A stretch of 64,000 bases of DNA, taken from the NCBI GenBank assembly GCA_965200835.1, contig OZ241390.1, forward strand, positions 1,364,001-1,428,000, given 5' to 3'. The translations under genes were made by a program, and so were the position numbers. Below the pieces are notes generated by a model. It was not told where the DNA came from and did not search any database. It saw only the letters and a list, made by a program, of their open reading frames with translations. Positions 16,951-25,708 of this stretch are shown piece by piece. This stretch comes from JAPPFW01 sp965200835. GTDB taxonomy: Bacteria; Actinomycetota; Acidimicrobiia; Spongiisociales; Spongiisociaceae. The stretch's first letter is position 1. Every line of letters begins with the position of its first letter.

Positions 16951-19134
16951 GTGAGTGTTCGCCGGGTATTGCTTGTGCTGACGGTAGTTGTGTGGAGTGT
17001 TATCGGGGTTATTCCGGTAGGTGTGTATGGGCAGGACGCCGGTGATGTGGACCCTGGAGGTGTGGATCAGGACTCTGGCGACCAGGATCCTGGCACCTTG
17101 GATCAGGAAGAGGCCGATCAGGGTTCCGAAGGAGTGGATCAGGAAGAGGCCGATCAGGCCACTGAAGACGTGGATGAGGACCCGGTAGACGAAGAGCCGG
17201 CTGCTCCCCTTTGTGATGCGGACTCGGTGAGTATGTTCACCGACGTCGAGGCGGATGACTACGCAGCGGACTACATCCTCTGTATGCGAGCGCTAGGACT
17301 ATCGGTCGGCACCGGCGAAGGCGCTTACGGACCTGACCGAGAGATGACCCGGCGGCATGCAGCCGCCTTCCTGGTGGGACTGTGGCGCAACGTGCTGGGC
17401 AATGTCTGTCCCGAGTCGGGCTTCGATGGAGGGTGGACCAGTATGGACTGCCTCACAGGATTGGGAGTCCTGGCTGACAGCGATGGGTTCGCCGAGGAAC
17501 CCCACACTCGGATAACGCCGTCCGAGTTGTCGCTGCTCATGTATCGCATCTATGGCCTGGTCAGCGACGGCTGCATCGAGGTCGCCGGCGAAGGTGACGA
17601 GCTAGAACGAGGGTTGGCCTGCCTGCACAGCCTGCGGGTCATTCCTTCCGTGGCCGAGGGGTCTAGCGAAGGACCGGTGACCAGAGCTCAGGCCGCCGTC
17701 TATCTGATCGGGCTTTGGCACAACCTGGCAGGTTTGGGACTCCCTCCGCATCCCCCAGAAGTGCGGGACTGTACTCCGGATCTGGCCGCTGGTTCAGCCC
17801 TATTGGCGGCGGATCCCGTGAAGGGGGCGGTGGAGCTGTCCGCCCTGGTCTTCCCCTGTGCGGATCGGGTGGGGTTGGCCCCGGTCGGGGATCTCATGGC
17901 GGCCGGGTCGCTGGTAGCGGCCGGCTTGGACGGTCCTCTGTTGCTGGTGGGCGACGACGGTTTGACAGCGGCGGCGATTGCCGAGTTGGATAGTTTGGCA
18001 CCGGATGGGTTGATGGTGGCCGGTCTGGATCCTGACGAGCTTGCGGCTCTGGAGGATCGCGAGGCGGAGTGGGTGGATGTCGACCCCGATGCCGCGCTGG
18101 ACATCCCGCCTCCGGCACCGTCCGAGGTGGTGTGGGTGGTGTCGTCCGATGGTCCGGTGGCGCCTGTGGCGATGGTGGCTGCTGGCTTGGACGTGGCTTT
18201 GGTGGTGGCTGAGGGGGATTTGCGGGCCCTAGGGCCTGAGGTTCGAGAGGTGATCGCCGAGGCGGAGCAGGTGGAGCTGGTCTCGGATCTGGGCGGCGAC
18301 GCCGGTTGGCAGCTGGAGACGATCCGGGCCGGCGAGGAGATCCCCGGTGGTGGGTTGCTGATGTTCGACGGGGAAGTCGATCGGCGGCTGATTGCTCTAT
18401 ATGGACATCCCGCTACCGGCTTGCTGGGAGTTCTGGGCGAGCAGAGCGCCAGAGCCGGGGTGGATCGGCTGGATCGGATAGCGACCGGCTATGACGCGGA
18501 TGGGGCCACCATCCTCCCCACCTTCGAAATCATCGCTACGGTGGCCTCAGCCGGGGCCGGTCCGGACGGTGACTACTCGGCGCTTACCCGCAAGGATCTG
18601 ATCCGGCCCTGGATCGAGACAGCGGCCGAGCATGGGGTGTATGTGGTCCTGGACCTCCAGCCGGGCCGTACCGACTTCTTGACCCAGGCCAAGCTCTACG
18701 AGGAGTTCCTCAGGTTGCCCCACGTCGGGTTGGCCTTGGATCCGGAATGGCGGCTCAAACCCGACGAGGTCCATCTGGTGCAGATCGGATCGGTCGACGC
18801 GGCCGAGGTCAACCTGGTGGTCGACTGGCTGGCCGCCCTGGTACGGGAGGAGGCCCTTCCCCAGAAGCTGCTGATAGTCCACCAATTCCGCCATGACATG
18901 ATCACAAACCGGGATCTGATCGAAACACCCTCGGAGTTGGCGGTGGTGATCCAGATGGACGGGCAAGGAAGCCTCAATTCCAAGTACACCACTTGGAACG
19001 TCCTCACCAAGGACACCGAAGAGTTAGGCTTCCGCTGGGGCTGGAAGAACTTCTACGACGAGGATTCCCCTACCGCCACGCCGGAGCAGGTTTTGAGGCG
19101 TAAGCCCACGCCCGTGTTCGTCTCTTTCCAGTAG
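16951..19134 (+). CDS. secreted SLH-like / cell-wall-binding surface protein
   Basis: About 727 residues from GTG 16951 (TTG 16948 is adjacent). A signal peptide (RRVLLVLTVVVWSVIGVIPV) is followed by an acidic Asp/Gln/Glu linker with a duplicated DQEEADQ block, then SLH-like repeats (FTDVEADDYAADYILCMRALGL, MTRRHAAAFLVGLW, RAQAAVYLIGLWHNLAG). The middle, from about residue 275 to 500, resembles a degenerate CWB2 cell-wall-binding fold (GPLLLVGDDGLTAAAIAEL). The C-terminal 200 residues (TILPTFEIIATVAS to the end) form a conserved module with TIM-barrel-like flavour (YVVLDLQPGRTDF) whose activity I cannot name. Expected on the cell surface. Confidence 0.8.
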   Translation: MSVRRVLLVLTVVVWSVIGVIPVGVYGQDAGDVDPGGVDQDSGDQDPGTLDQEEADQGSEGVDQEEADQATEDVDEDPVDEEPAAPLCDADSVSMFTDVEADDYAADYILCMRALGLSVGTGEGAYGPDREMTRRHAAAFLVGLWRNVLGNVCPESGFDGGWTSMDCLTGLGVLADSDGFAEEPHTRITPSELSLLMYRIYGLVSDGCIEVAGEGDELERGLACLHSLRVIPSVAEGSSEGPVTRAQAAVYLIGLWHNLAGLGLPPHPPEVRDCTPDLAAGSALLAADPVKGAVELSALVFPCADRVGLAPVGDLMAAGSLVAAGLDGPLLLVGDDGLTAAAIAELDSLAPDGLMVAGLDPDELAALEDREAEWVDVDPDAALDIPPPAPSEVVWVVSSDGPVAPVAMVAAGLDVALVVAEGDLRALGPEVREVIAEAEQVELVSDLGGDAGWQLETIRAGEEIPGGGLLMFDGEVDRRLIALYGHPATGLLGVLGEQSARAGVDRLDRIATGYDADGATILPTFEIIATVASAGAGPDGDYSALTRKDLIRPWIETAAEHGVYVVLDLQPGRTDFLTQAKLYEEFLRLPHVGLALDPEWRLKPDEVHLVQIGSVDAAEVNLVVDWLAALVREEALPQKLLIVHQFRHDMITNRDLIETPSELAVVIQMDGQGSLNSKYTTWNVLTKDTEELGFRWGWKNFYDEDSPTATPEQVLRRKPTPVFVSFQ

Positions 19135-19169
19135 AGGCTCACCTAACTCAACTGCGGGGTGAGGGTGGG

Positions 19170-19190
19170 CTACCTACCTCGAGTAGGTAG
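19170..19190. terminator. bidirectional hairpin between convergent genes
   Basis: CTACCTAC-CTCGA-GTAGGTAG, an eight-base-pair stem with a five-base loop, sits between the convergent stops at 19134 and 19196. There is no clear T-run, so it is a G+C-genome style terminator candidate. Confidence 0.45.
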
Positions 19191-19195
19191 GCGCG

Positions 19196-20158
19196 CTACC
19201 CCGAGCTCATATCGTCGTACGTATCCCAAGCGGGGTCGTGATCGGTGAACACCTCGTACACCGCCGGCCGCCATCGTTTCTCCAGTTCGGACACGGTTTC
19301 CGCCACTTTCGGGGTCGCGTAGGCGTATATGACAGTGAATGTGTCGAAGATCTGATGCCCGAAGATCACTCCCTCATTCCGAAGTAGCGAAGCTAGATCT
19401 GCCTCCACTTCGCGAACCAGTGGGTCTTTGGGACCCGACGTTTCAATACTTACCGTGACTACGTCCACCATTTCGAGGAAGTGAAGGCGTTTCATGGCCT
19501 GGTTGTAGAACACCTGGGACTCGCCCAGCTCGGGATCGTCCCTCGGCGCCATTTCCCAATGCTTGCCCGTGGCGGTAGCCACTAGCAGCTCGACCTCCTC
19601 GGCCAGTTCAGCGAACGGGAAACCCCACGGCACGGAGTGCGGTACCGCGTCTACCGCACCGATCCAGAACTCGGTACCGTCCTCCCCCAACAGATCGTCC
19701 AGCAGCCGGAACGCTATCTGAAGCTGCAAAGTCTGGTCCACCAGGCTGAAGTCGGGATGTCCGATGGTTACATCCAGCGCCTCGCTGGCGGGATCCGGCA
19801 CGACATGAACGGTCACGTCGAGTGGGTCGATCCCGATGTCTCCGACCGTGATCGGAGCAGGTTCCACCGCTATACGAGCAGGGTGGAACTCCCATCTCCG
19901 ATCGGCGTCCGGACCTGCCTTATACCATCTCTCGGTTATGTAACGAAGGCCTGGATCGGCAGCGGCGCTGAGACACAGGGCGAATATAGCCGATCGGCCC
20001 GGGGCTAGATGCCACTCCAGCATCGGATCTATCGCCTGGGTCAGGTCGGTCAGTTCCTCGGTCCCTGCTCCATAACGGCTCTCTGCTAACTCACGCTCGA
20101 GACGAGCCCTCAATCGGGGCCACGCCTTCCAGAAAGAGTTGATTGCCTCGGTAGTCAT
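19196..20158 (-). CDS. DUF695-domain protein
   Basis: A 320-residue soluble protein. The C-terminal third (VTVSIETSGPKDPLVREVEA, FGHQIFDTFTVIYAYA) resembles DUF695, a domain of unknown function often seen with ribonuclease-inhibitor or immunity-like proteins. The start ATG 20158 (MTTEAINSFWKAW) is preceded by GGGAGG at proper distance; a longer ORF from 20221 would overlap the upstream gene. It follows the inositol-monophosphatase gene by 31 bases, so the two probably share a transcript. Confidence 0.7.
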   Translation of the reverse strand: MTTEAINSFWKAWPRLRARLERELAESRYGAGTEELTDLTQAIDPMLEWHLAPGRSAIFALCLSAAADPGLRYITERWYKAGPDADRRWEFHPARIAVEPAPITVGDIGIDPLDVTVHVVPDPASEALDVTIGHPDFSLVDQTLQLQIAFRLLDDLLGEDGTEFWIGAVDAVPHSVPWGFPFAELAEEVELLVATATGKHWEMAPRDDPELGESQVFYNQAMKRLHFLEMVDVVTVSIETSGPKDPLVREVEADLASLLRNEGVIFGHQIFDTFTVIYAYATPKVAETVSELEKRWRPAVYEVFTDHDPAWDTYDDMSSG

Positions 20159-20189
20159 GCGCGGCGCCTCCCGTAGTGCCGCATCGCGT

Positions 20190-21017
20190 TCAATCAGGGG
20201 CCCGAACATGGACAGGCGCAATCGAGCGGATGAGATCGAATAGCTCCTCAGCGATTCCCGGAGTAGCGAGGATGAAGTCGGTAGACGTTACCGTGGCTGG
20301 CTGGGTTACCAGGTCAGCAGACAAACCGCCCGCCTCCTGCACCAGCAACAGGCCGGCAGCCACATCCCAGGGCAGCAGGCCGTACTCCCAGAACCCGTCG
20401 AACCGACCGCAGGCTACCCAGGCGAAGTCGAGGGCGGCCGACCCGAGGCGGCGGACATCTCTCGCCCGCAGCATGACCTCTCCCATCGCCGCCGTGTAGC
20501 CAAGGGCGTGAATGTTGCGGTCGTAGGGGAAGCCTGTGGCGATGATGCATTCTCCCAGGCTGGTCCGGCCGGAGACCTGGATCGGTTCTTCCCCCAGAAA
20601 GGCACCTTCCCCCTTGGCGGCGCTGAACACCTCGCCGCGCATCACGTCGAGCACCGCTCCCGCTACCGGCACGGAACCGTCCCACAAGCCCACCGACACC
20701 GAAACATGAGGGATGGCGTGGACGAAATTGACCGTGCCGTCCAGCGGATCGATGATCCACCGTCGTCCTTCCGGTTCGGTCTTACCACCCTCCTCCTCCG
20801 AGAGGATGGCGTCATCAGGGCGCAGCACGGCGAGCACCTCGAGGATGGCCCTCTCGGCCGCTCGATCTACCTCGGTGACCGGATTCACCGCCCCCTTCAT
20901 CTCCGGCGTCACCGGCCGGCCGAAAGCCCGGAGGATCGCCGCTGCTCCGGCGTGGGCGGCCTCGATGGCCACCTGGCGGTCGCTACGGGCTGGGATTGGT
21001 CGAGTCGATAAAGCCAT
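20190..21017 (-). CDS. inositol monophosphatase family protein
   Basis: A 275-residue Mg-dependent phosphatase of the IMPase/SuhB group. Metal ligands are visible in LSEEEGG (near residue 93) and WIIDPLDGTVNF (near 106), and the C-terminal WDVAAGLLLVQEAGG (near 226) completes the signature. Substrates in this family range from myo-inositol phosphates to histidinol phosphate and fructose bisphosphate; none can be chosen from sequence alone. Actinobacteria use such enzymes for inositol lipids and mycothiol. It is divergent from lnt. Confidence 0.9.
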   Translation of the reverse strand: MALSTRPIPARSDRQVAIEAAHAGAAAILRAFGRPVTPEMKGAVNPVTEVDRAAERAILEVLAVLRPDDAILSEEEGGKTEPEGRRWIIDPLDGTVNFVHAIPHVSVSVGLWDGSVPVAGAVLDVMRGEVFSAAKGEGAFLGEEPIQVSGRTSLGECIIATGFPYDRNIHALGYTAAMGEVMLRARDVRRLGSAALDFAWVACGRFDGFWEYGLLPWDVAAGLLLVQEAGGLSADLVTQPATVTSTDFILATPGIAEELFDLIRSIAPVHVRAPD

Positions 21018-21195
21018 GGCGTTTCAGGTGGGTTGACGATTCGGGCCTGGGTTTGGCGGACGGTCCCGCTGGTTGGGAAAGTCTCCTCGGTGCCCAGGGG
21101 GGATTGTTCGCCGCCATCCTAAGACCAGAACCCCCCATTTCTGGGGAATGTGCACGGATCCCGCGCCGGACGGCCCCACGTCATAACATGCCGGG

Positions 21196-22689
21196 ATGGA
21201 TCGAGTGAGAGGATTGCTGCGGCTGGTGTCGGCCGTTGGGGGCGGCATCCTGCTCGCGTTCGGATACCCGCCTTTCGAATTGACCACGCTGTCCTGGCTA
21301 GGCCTCTTCGGTCTTGTCTGGCTGGTGGCTACCGCCCCTAGCCGCCGGTCGGCTCTCTGGTCGGGCTACCTGTTCGGCCTGGGCTACTTCGGGGTAATCC
21401 TGTCGTGGCTGATCCAAGTGGAGCTGATCGCTTACTACCCGCTGGTGATGGTCCAGGCTGTGGCAGTGCTCGTGATGGCGGCGGGTGTCTACCGGTTCCG
21501 TGACGCTCCGGCCTGGACCTTCGTGGTGGCTGCCGCCGGAGTGGGGGCACTGACCGAGTTTCTGCGGGTGCGTTGGCCGGTGGGGGGCTTCCCGTGGGGA
21601 TCGATCGGGGTGACGGTAGGGGCCACCCCCCTACGACCGTCCGCCCAGTGGTTCGGCGCTACCGGCTGGGGTGTGATTCTCACCGCCATGGCGGCCATGG
21701 CCGTGCTCGTGGTGCTGAGGCGGCTCTCCTGGAAGGTCCTGGGCGGTGGGGTGATCGTGCTCGGGGTGATCGGGTTGGCGGCCAACCTCTGGCCCGCGGT
21801 TCCGGACGGTGAGCCGATTTCGGTCGCCATCGTGCAGGGGAACTCTCCCTGTCCGGGGACCCATTGTGAAGGCGAGCGACGGATGATCTACCAGAGCCAT
21901 CTGGACCTCACCCGGGGCTTGCCCACCGGTCCCGACCTGGTGGTGTGGCCCGAGAGCTCAACCGGTCGGCAGTCCGACCCGCTGCGGAATCCCGAGGTGC
22001 AGGCGGCCATCGCGGAGGAGGCAGTGAGGTTGGAGGCGATGATCATGGTCGGGGGAGACCTGGATGCTGGCCCTGACCACTTCGAGAACGTGAACGCCGT
22101 GTTCGGGTCGGACGGGAAGATCGTCGGGGTCTACTGGAAGCGACATCCGGTTCCGTTCGGTGAATACGTACCGCTGCGTCCCGTATTCGCCCGGGTGCCT
22201 GCCCTCGACCGGGTCCCTCGTGACATGATCAGGGGGACCGAGCCGGCGCTGTTCGACCTCGACGGGGTGCCCTTCGGCACAGTGATCAGTTACGAGGGCG
22301 CCTACGCCCGGTACGAACGCCAGGCGGTGCGGTCGGGGGCGACGTTCATAGTGCTGGCCACCAACGAGGCCTCGTTTGGCGAGAGCCCGGCCAGCGATCA
22401 GTTCATCGCTATCAGCCGCATGCGTGCTGCCGAGCTCGGAGTGGACATCGTGCACGCCGCGGTGACCGGCCGCTCGGCCTTCGTCCATGCCGATGGCCGG
22501 ATAGAAGGCCTGACCGACCTGTTCGAGACCACCACCGTAGACGGAACGTTGAGGGTCCGGTCGGCGGGTCAAACCCTGTATGTCAGATGGGGCGACTGGC
22601 TCCAGATTGCGGCCATGATCGCCTTCCTGATCCTGCTGGTCAGGTCTTGGTTCGCCGACCGGCCTCGAGCAGGGGAAGCATCGGTCTGA
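21196..22689 (+). CDS. lnt: apolipoprotein N-acyltransferase, Ser at the nucleophile position
   Basis: A 497-residue membrane enzyme that adds the third acyl chain to lipoproteins. Six or so N-terminal transmembrane helices are followed by a nitrilase-fold domain. The catalytic triad aligns as Glu253 (WPESS), Lys315 (YWKRHPVPFGEY) and residue 365, where the motif reads VISYEGAY: Ser (AGT, 22288-22290) stands where E. coli Lnt has Cys. I recall similar ISxE variants in Acidimicrobiia homologues, so this may be a lineage feature rather than damage. The single hydrophobic C-terminal helix is present. Confidence 0.88.
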   Translation: MDRVRGLLRLVSAVGGGILLAFGYPPFELTTLSWLGLFGLVWLVATAPSRRSALWSGYLFGLGYFGVILSWLIQVELIAYYPLVMVQAVAVLVMAAGVYRFRDAPAWTFVVAAAGVGALTEFLRVRWPVGGFPWGSIGVTVGATPLRPSAQWFGATGWGVILTAMAAMAVLVVLRRLSWKVLGGGVIVLGVIGLAANLWPAVPDGEPISVAIVQGNSPCPGTHCEGERRMIYQSHLDLTRGLPTGPDLVVWPESSTGRQSDPLRNPEVQAAIAEEAVRLEAMIMVGGDLDAGPDHFENVNAVFGSDGKIVGVYWKRHPVPFGEYVPLRPVFARVPALDRVPRDMIRGTEPALFDLDGVPFGTVISYEGAYARYERQAVRSGATFIVLATNEASFGESPASDQFIAISRMRAAELGVDIVHAAVTGRSAFVHADGRIEGLTDLFETTTVDGTLRVRSAGQTLYVRWGDWLQIAAMIAFLILLVRSWFADRPRAGEASV

Positions 22690-22782
22690 TCGACCTGCCG
22701 AAGCCGGTACTCCCCATCACAACCCACAACCACACAAGGAATTCTCTGGGCCTACAATGAAGTTGTCAGCGTTCCGGAGGAT

Positions 22783-23529
22783 GTGACATGCGCCTTCGCC
22801 GAGAGGCATGCGGCTATCTTCTTGGCGCGTTTGTGGCAGGATGCGTTGGGCAACTCCTGTGCCGATGACTCCTTGGGCGATGGGACGTCCGCCGCCATGG
22901 AGTGCTTGACCGGACTCGGAATCAGGAGCTACGGCGCGGCCGATCGACCGCACCAGAGGATAACTGCGTCGCAGCTTTTCCAGTCGTTAAGCGATCTCTA
23001 CTCTGCAGGTGGAAGTATCTGCGGAACCACCCTAGATGAACCGGACAATGGCGTGCAGTGCCTGTCCAGTATGCGGGTGATCCCACGGCAGGCCGAGGTA
23101 GCAGTCGATGGAAGGGTCAGTAGAGCTCAGGCATCCGTATACATGATCGGTTTGTGGCACAACATGGCGGGCCGGGGACTTCCTCCATTACCTCCGGTCA
23201 GGTCTGGAGTCGAAGGGACCGATGGCACCGACAGGGTCGCGATCACCCGGCGAACCATTGAAGACGAGAGCCATGACAATGATGGCGAGGATGAGGACAG
23301 TGACGACACCGACAACGATGGCATCGTCACTACTCCGTTGACTTCTAATGATGGTACGGATTCGGATGGGGTTGTGACTACTCCGTTGACTTCTAATGAT
23401 GGTACGGATTCGGATGGGGTTGTGACTACTCCGTTGACTTCTAATGATGGTACGGATTCGGATGGGGTTGTGACTACTCCGCTCGATAGCAGCGATGACT
23501 CGGACAGCAGTGACGATAACAGCGACTAA
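22783..23529 (+). CDS. SLH-like protein with acidic repeat tail, N-terminally short
   Basis: About 248 residues from GTG 22783. It aligns with the SLH region of the protein at 16951 (AERHAAIFLARLWQDALGNSC, ECLTGLGI, RAQASVYMIGLWHNMAGRGLPP) but begins in the middle of the first repeat and has no signal peptide. The preceding bases give only a ten-codon frame (ATG 22761 to TGA). The tail is Asp-rich with three identical 16-residue units (TTPLTSNDGTDSDGVV). Either a decayed, 5'-truncated copy of the upstream surface gene or a gene whose real start I have missed. Confidence 0.55.
   Translation: MTCAFAERHAAIFLARLWQDALGNSCADDSLGDGTSAAMECLTGLGIRSYGAADRPHQRITASQLFQSLSDLYSAGGSICGTTLDEPDNGVQCLSSMRVIPRQAEVAVDGRVSRAQASVYMIGLWHNMAGRGLPPLPPVRSGVEGTDGTDRVAITRRTIEDESHDNDGEDEDSDDTDNDGIVTTPLTSNDGTDSDGVVTTPLTSNDGTDSDGVVTTPLTSNDGTDSDGVVTTPLDSSDDSDSSDDNSD
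23329..23472 (+). repeat. three perfect 48-bp tandem repeats in coding sequence
   Basis: Units at 23329-23376, 23377-23424 and 23425-23472 are identical at the nucleotide level and keep the frame, each coding for TTPLTSNDGTDSDGVV; a fourth copy begins (nine bases) at 23473. Lack of silent differences means recent expansion or ongoing slippage. The unit number probably varies among strains. Confidence 0.95.
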
Positions 23530-23546
23530 AGGTCTGCCGCCCTGCC

Positions 23547-24746
23547 ATGCCATCAGGTCAGAAGGTCGCCTATCCTAAGGATCCCACACTAAAGGCTTTG
23601 CCTGATCTGCTCGATCAGGAGTGGGTCTGGCAGGCGTATAGACGCCGGTTCGGAGTTCGTGACCCCTTCGCTCACATAACTCTCCGCCAGGTAAACCACA
23701 GCTTGGGTCGGCGTGCCTTGGTTACCTATGATGTCGAGTGGCTGACCGATGCCCATCAGCCCTTAGAGCGGGTAACCTTGTCGTCCCAACCCGGTCGACC
23801 GGTCGAACTCTTCAGATATCCTCACGATCCTTACCTACCCGGGCTTCCCCATGCCGCAGACCCCGAGACGGCTCATCGTCTGATAGGTAGGCACGTACTC
23901 ACCTTCCCAGCCCGCCGGACAGTTGTGGAGATGATCCGTTACCGCCCCGCCGATCGCGCCGTGCTTCGCCATCGAGTAGGCCGTGTGACGTTCTATGTGC
24001 GCGTGATGCGACCAGTGGCGCTACCCCCCTTGTTCGGTGCCGCCGGGCTCCTTCAACGCTCGGGCTTTGTCACGCCCCGAATCGCAGGGCGATGGGACGA
24101 GGGAGCCACCGTATGGCTGTCAGCCATTCCGGGCAGGAACCTGCGCCGTTTGCTACGACGGGGTCGCCAACCCCCGGATCCCGAAACGGTTCTGTCCGGC
24201 CTGGAGAGCCTCTGGCAGTTACCCGGCCCGCCGGTTGGAACCCGTTTGTTCAATCTCCGGGGGCGCTACTTACGGGCTAAACGACTCGTCGAGTTCGTAT
24301 TGTCGGAGGAGGAGATGTCGAGACGAGCCTTGGAGCGCGCCACCAGGCTGCTAGATCCGTTTGTCAGTCGTTGGCGACCGACCGGTGTCGCCCACAATGA
24401 TTTCTACGACGACCAGATGATCGTGCTCGAGGATGGGAGGATTGCGCTAGTCGACTTCGAAGAAGCAGGGGCCGGTGACCCGATGCTGGATGTCGGTAAC
24501 TTCCTGGCACATCTGAACTGGCGTTCGTCCTTCGGGGGCAAGAGCCGGGACCATGGAAGTGAGCGGTATCGTGAAGCCTTCCGCGCAGCGGCCCTGGAAC
24601 GATTTGGCTGGAACCAAACGGAACTCGATCTCCGCGGAGCTGTGTGCCTGTTCAGGATTTGCACCAATCCGATCCGCCGGCCCCGGCCTGGCTGGAGTGA
24701 ACGGCTGGAAGATGGTCTGGTATTGGTAAACGAAGTCCTCCATTAG
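23547..24746 (+). CDS. APH-family phosphotransferase
   Basis: A 399-residue protein with the aminoglycoside/choline-kinase type fold. The catalytic loop reads VAHNDFYDDQMIVLEDG near residue 281 (usual HGDxxxxN, here HNDFYDDQ) and the metal loop IALVDFEEAGAGDPMLDVGNF near 300 (shown in part). The N-terminal 180 residues are basic and less conserved. The substrate is unknown; the position next to envelope genes suggests a small-molecule or cell-wall metabolite rather than an antibiotic, but that is inference. Start ATG 23547 lies 17 bases after the previous stop. Confidence 0.8.
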   Translation: MPSGQKVAYPKDPTLKALPDLLDQEWVWQAYRRRFGVRDPFAHITLRQVNHSLGRRALVTYDVEWLTDAHQPLERVTLSSQPGRPVELFRYPHDPYLPGLPHAADPETAHRLIGRHVLTFPARRTVVEMIRYRPADRAVLRHRVGRVTFYVRVMRPVALPPLFGAAGLLQRSGFVTPRIAGRWDEGATVWLSAIPGRNLRRLLRRGRQPPDPETVLSGLESLWQLPGPPVGTRLFNLRGRYLRAKRLVEFVLSEEEMSRRALERATRLLDPFVSRWRPTGVAHNDFYDDQMIVLEDGRIALVDFEEAGAGDPMLDVGNFLAHLNWRSSFGGKSRDHGSERYREAFRAAALERFGWNQTELDLRGAVCLFRICTNPIRRPRPGWSERLEDGLVLVNEVLH

Positions 24747-24967
24747 GCTCGACGATCAGTACGGTACGTCACCGGGGTTTCATGTGACCTCGCGGCCGTC
24801 TCTCCGATCTTGCTTCGTTCCGGCCTTTGCCCGCCGGCTTTCACCTCGGGGCTCCCGGATCTGCCTAGATCCGTCCCTCGACGGCCTGAGCGAACCTGAC
24901 GTAGGGCAACAGTTAACACCTACAGAGCGCTACCATCCCGGCGGGTCTGTCAGGAAAGGTGCGGGGT

Positions 24968-25708
24968 ATGAAATCGGGTCGCGGTGTGCGCGTGTGGATA
25001 AGGCTGATGATTGCAGCCCTTGGTGCAATGTTCTTGCTGGATGAGTTCGGGGTGTGGGAATTCGCCGGTGAGCTGGTGTGGCCGGTCTTCCTCATCGGGG
25101 TCGGAGCCGCCATGGTGATACAGCGACGCTCAGGCCGCTGGCTGGGCGGGCTCTTGGGTCTGTTGGGTGTGATGTTCCTGCTCGACGCCTTGGAGGTCAT
25201 CGACTTCGGGATAGGGGATATCTGGAGATTCTGGCCGGTCATCCTGGTTCTGGTGGGAGCACGGCTGATATTCGGACGCAATAGAAGGAGGAGGCGCTCC
25301 TCGCGCAAGTCCCGCAGTGACGAACAGCTCACTGATCTTCGTTCTGGCGAGCTGGATATGACTACCTGCTTCGGGCAAGCGGAGCAGCGGGTCACTAGCC
25401 GGAACTTCAGCGGTGGCAACGCGACTGTTCTATTCGGGTCCGGCAACATCGATCTGCGTCAAGCCACCTTGGCTGAGGATGGTGCCAGCATGGATGTGTC
25501 CGTTGTGCTCGGCAGCTCTCAGATCTGGGTGCCGGAGAGCTGGTCAGTGGAGATACAGCTCACGAGTTTGCTTGGGAGTGTGGACGATAAGCGAGTCCAC
25601 AAGGGATCCGGCCGAGCGGATATCACCATAAACGGCTTTTGCCTGCTGGGATCGGTCGAGGTGTTCAGCGTTCCGCAGGAGCCCACCAGCGGGACAGCAG
25701 GTCGTTGA
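24968..25708 (+). CDS. LiaF-like membrane protein
   Basis: A 246-residue protein with four hydrophobic helices in the first 100 residues (LMIAALGAMFLLDEF, LVWPVFLIGVGAAMVI, LLGLLGVMFLLDALEV, FWPVILVLVGARLIF), an Arg-rich cytoplasmic stretch, and a C-terminal beta-helical LiaF-type domain (TCFGQAEQRVTSRNFSGG, VVLGSSQIWVPE, LLGSVDDKR). In Bacillus LiaF inhibits the LiaRS cell-wall stress sensor; here no kinase is adjacent. ATG 24968 is chosen over the GTG three codons earlier. Its 3' end overlaps the convergent LCP gene by 44 bases. Confidence 0.82.
   Translation: MKSGRGVRVWIRLMIAALGAMFLLDEFGVWEFAGELVWPVFLIGVGAAMVIQRRSGRWLGGLLGLLGVMFLLDALEVIDFGIGDIWRFWPVILVLVGARLIFGRNRRRRRSSRKSRSDEQLTDLRSGELDMTTCFGQAEQRVTSRNFSGGNATVLFGSGNIDLRQATLAEDGASMDVSVVLGSSQIWVPESWSVEIQLTSLLGSVDDKRVHKGSGRADITINGFCLLGSVEVFSVPQEPTSGTAGR

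Noticed and set aside
23329..23472. CRISPR array
   Set aside because: The 48-base units are contiguous with no spacers and stay in frame inside a coding region.
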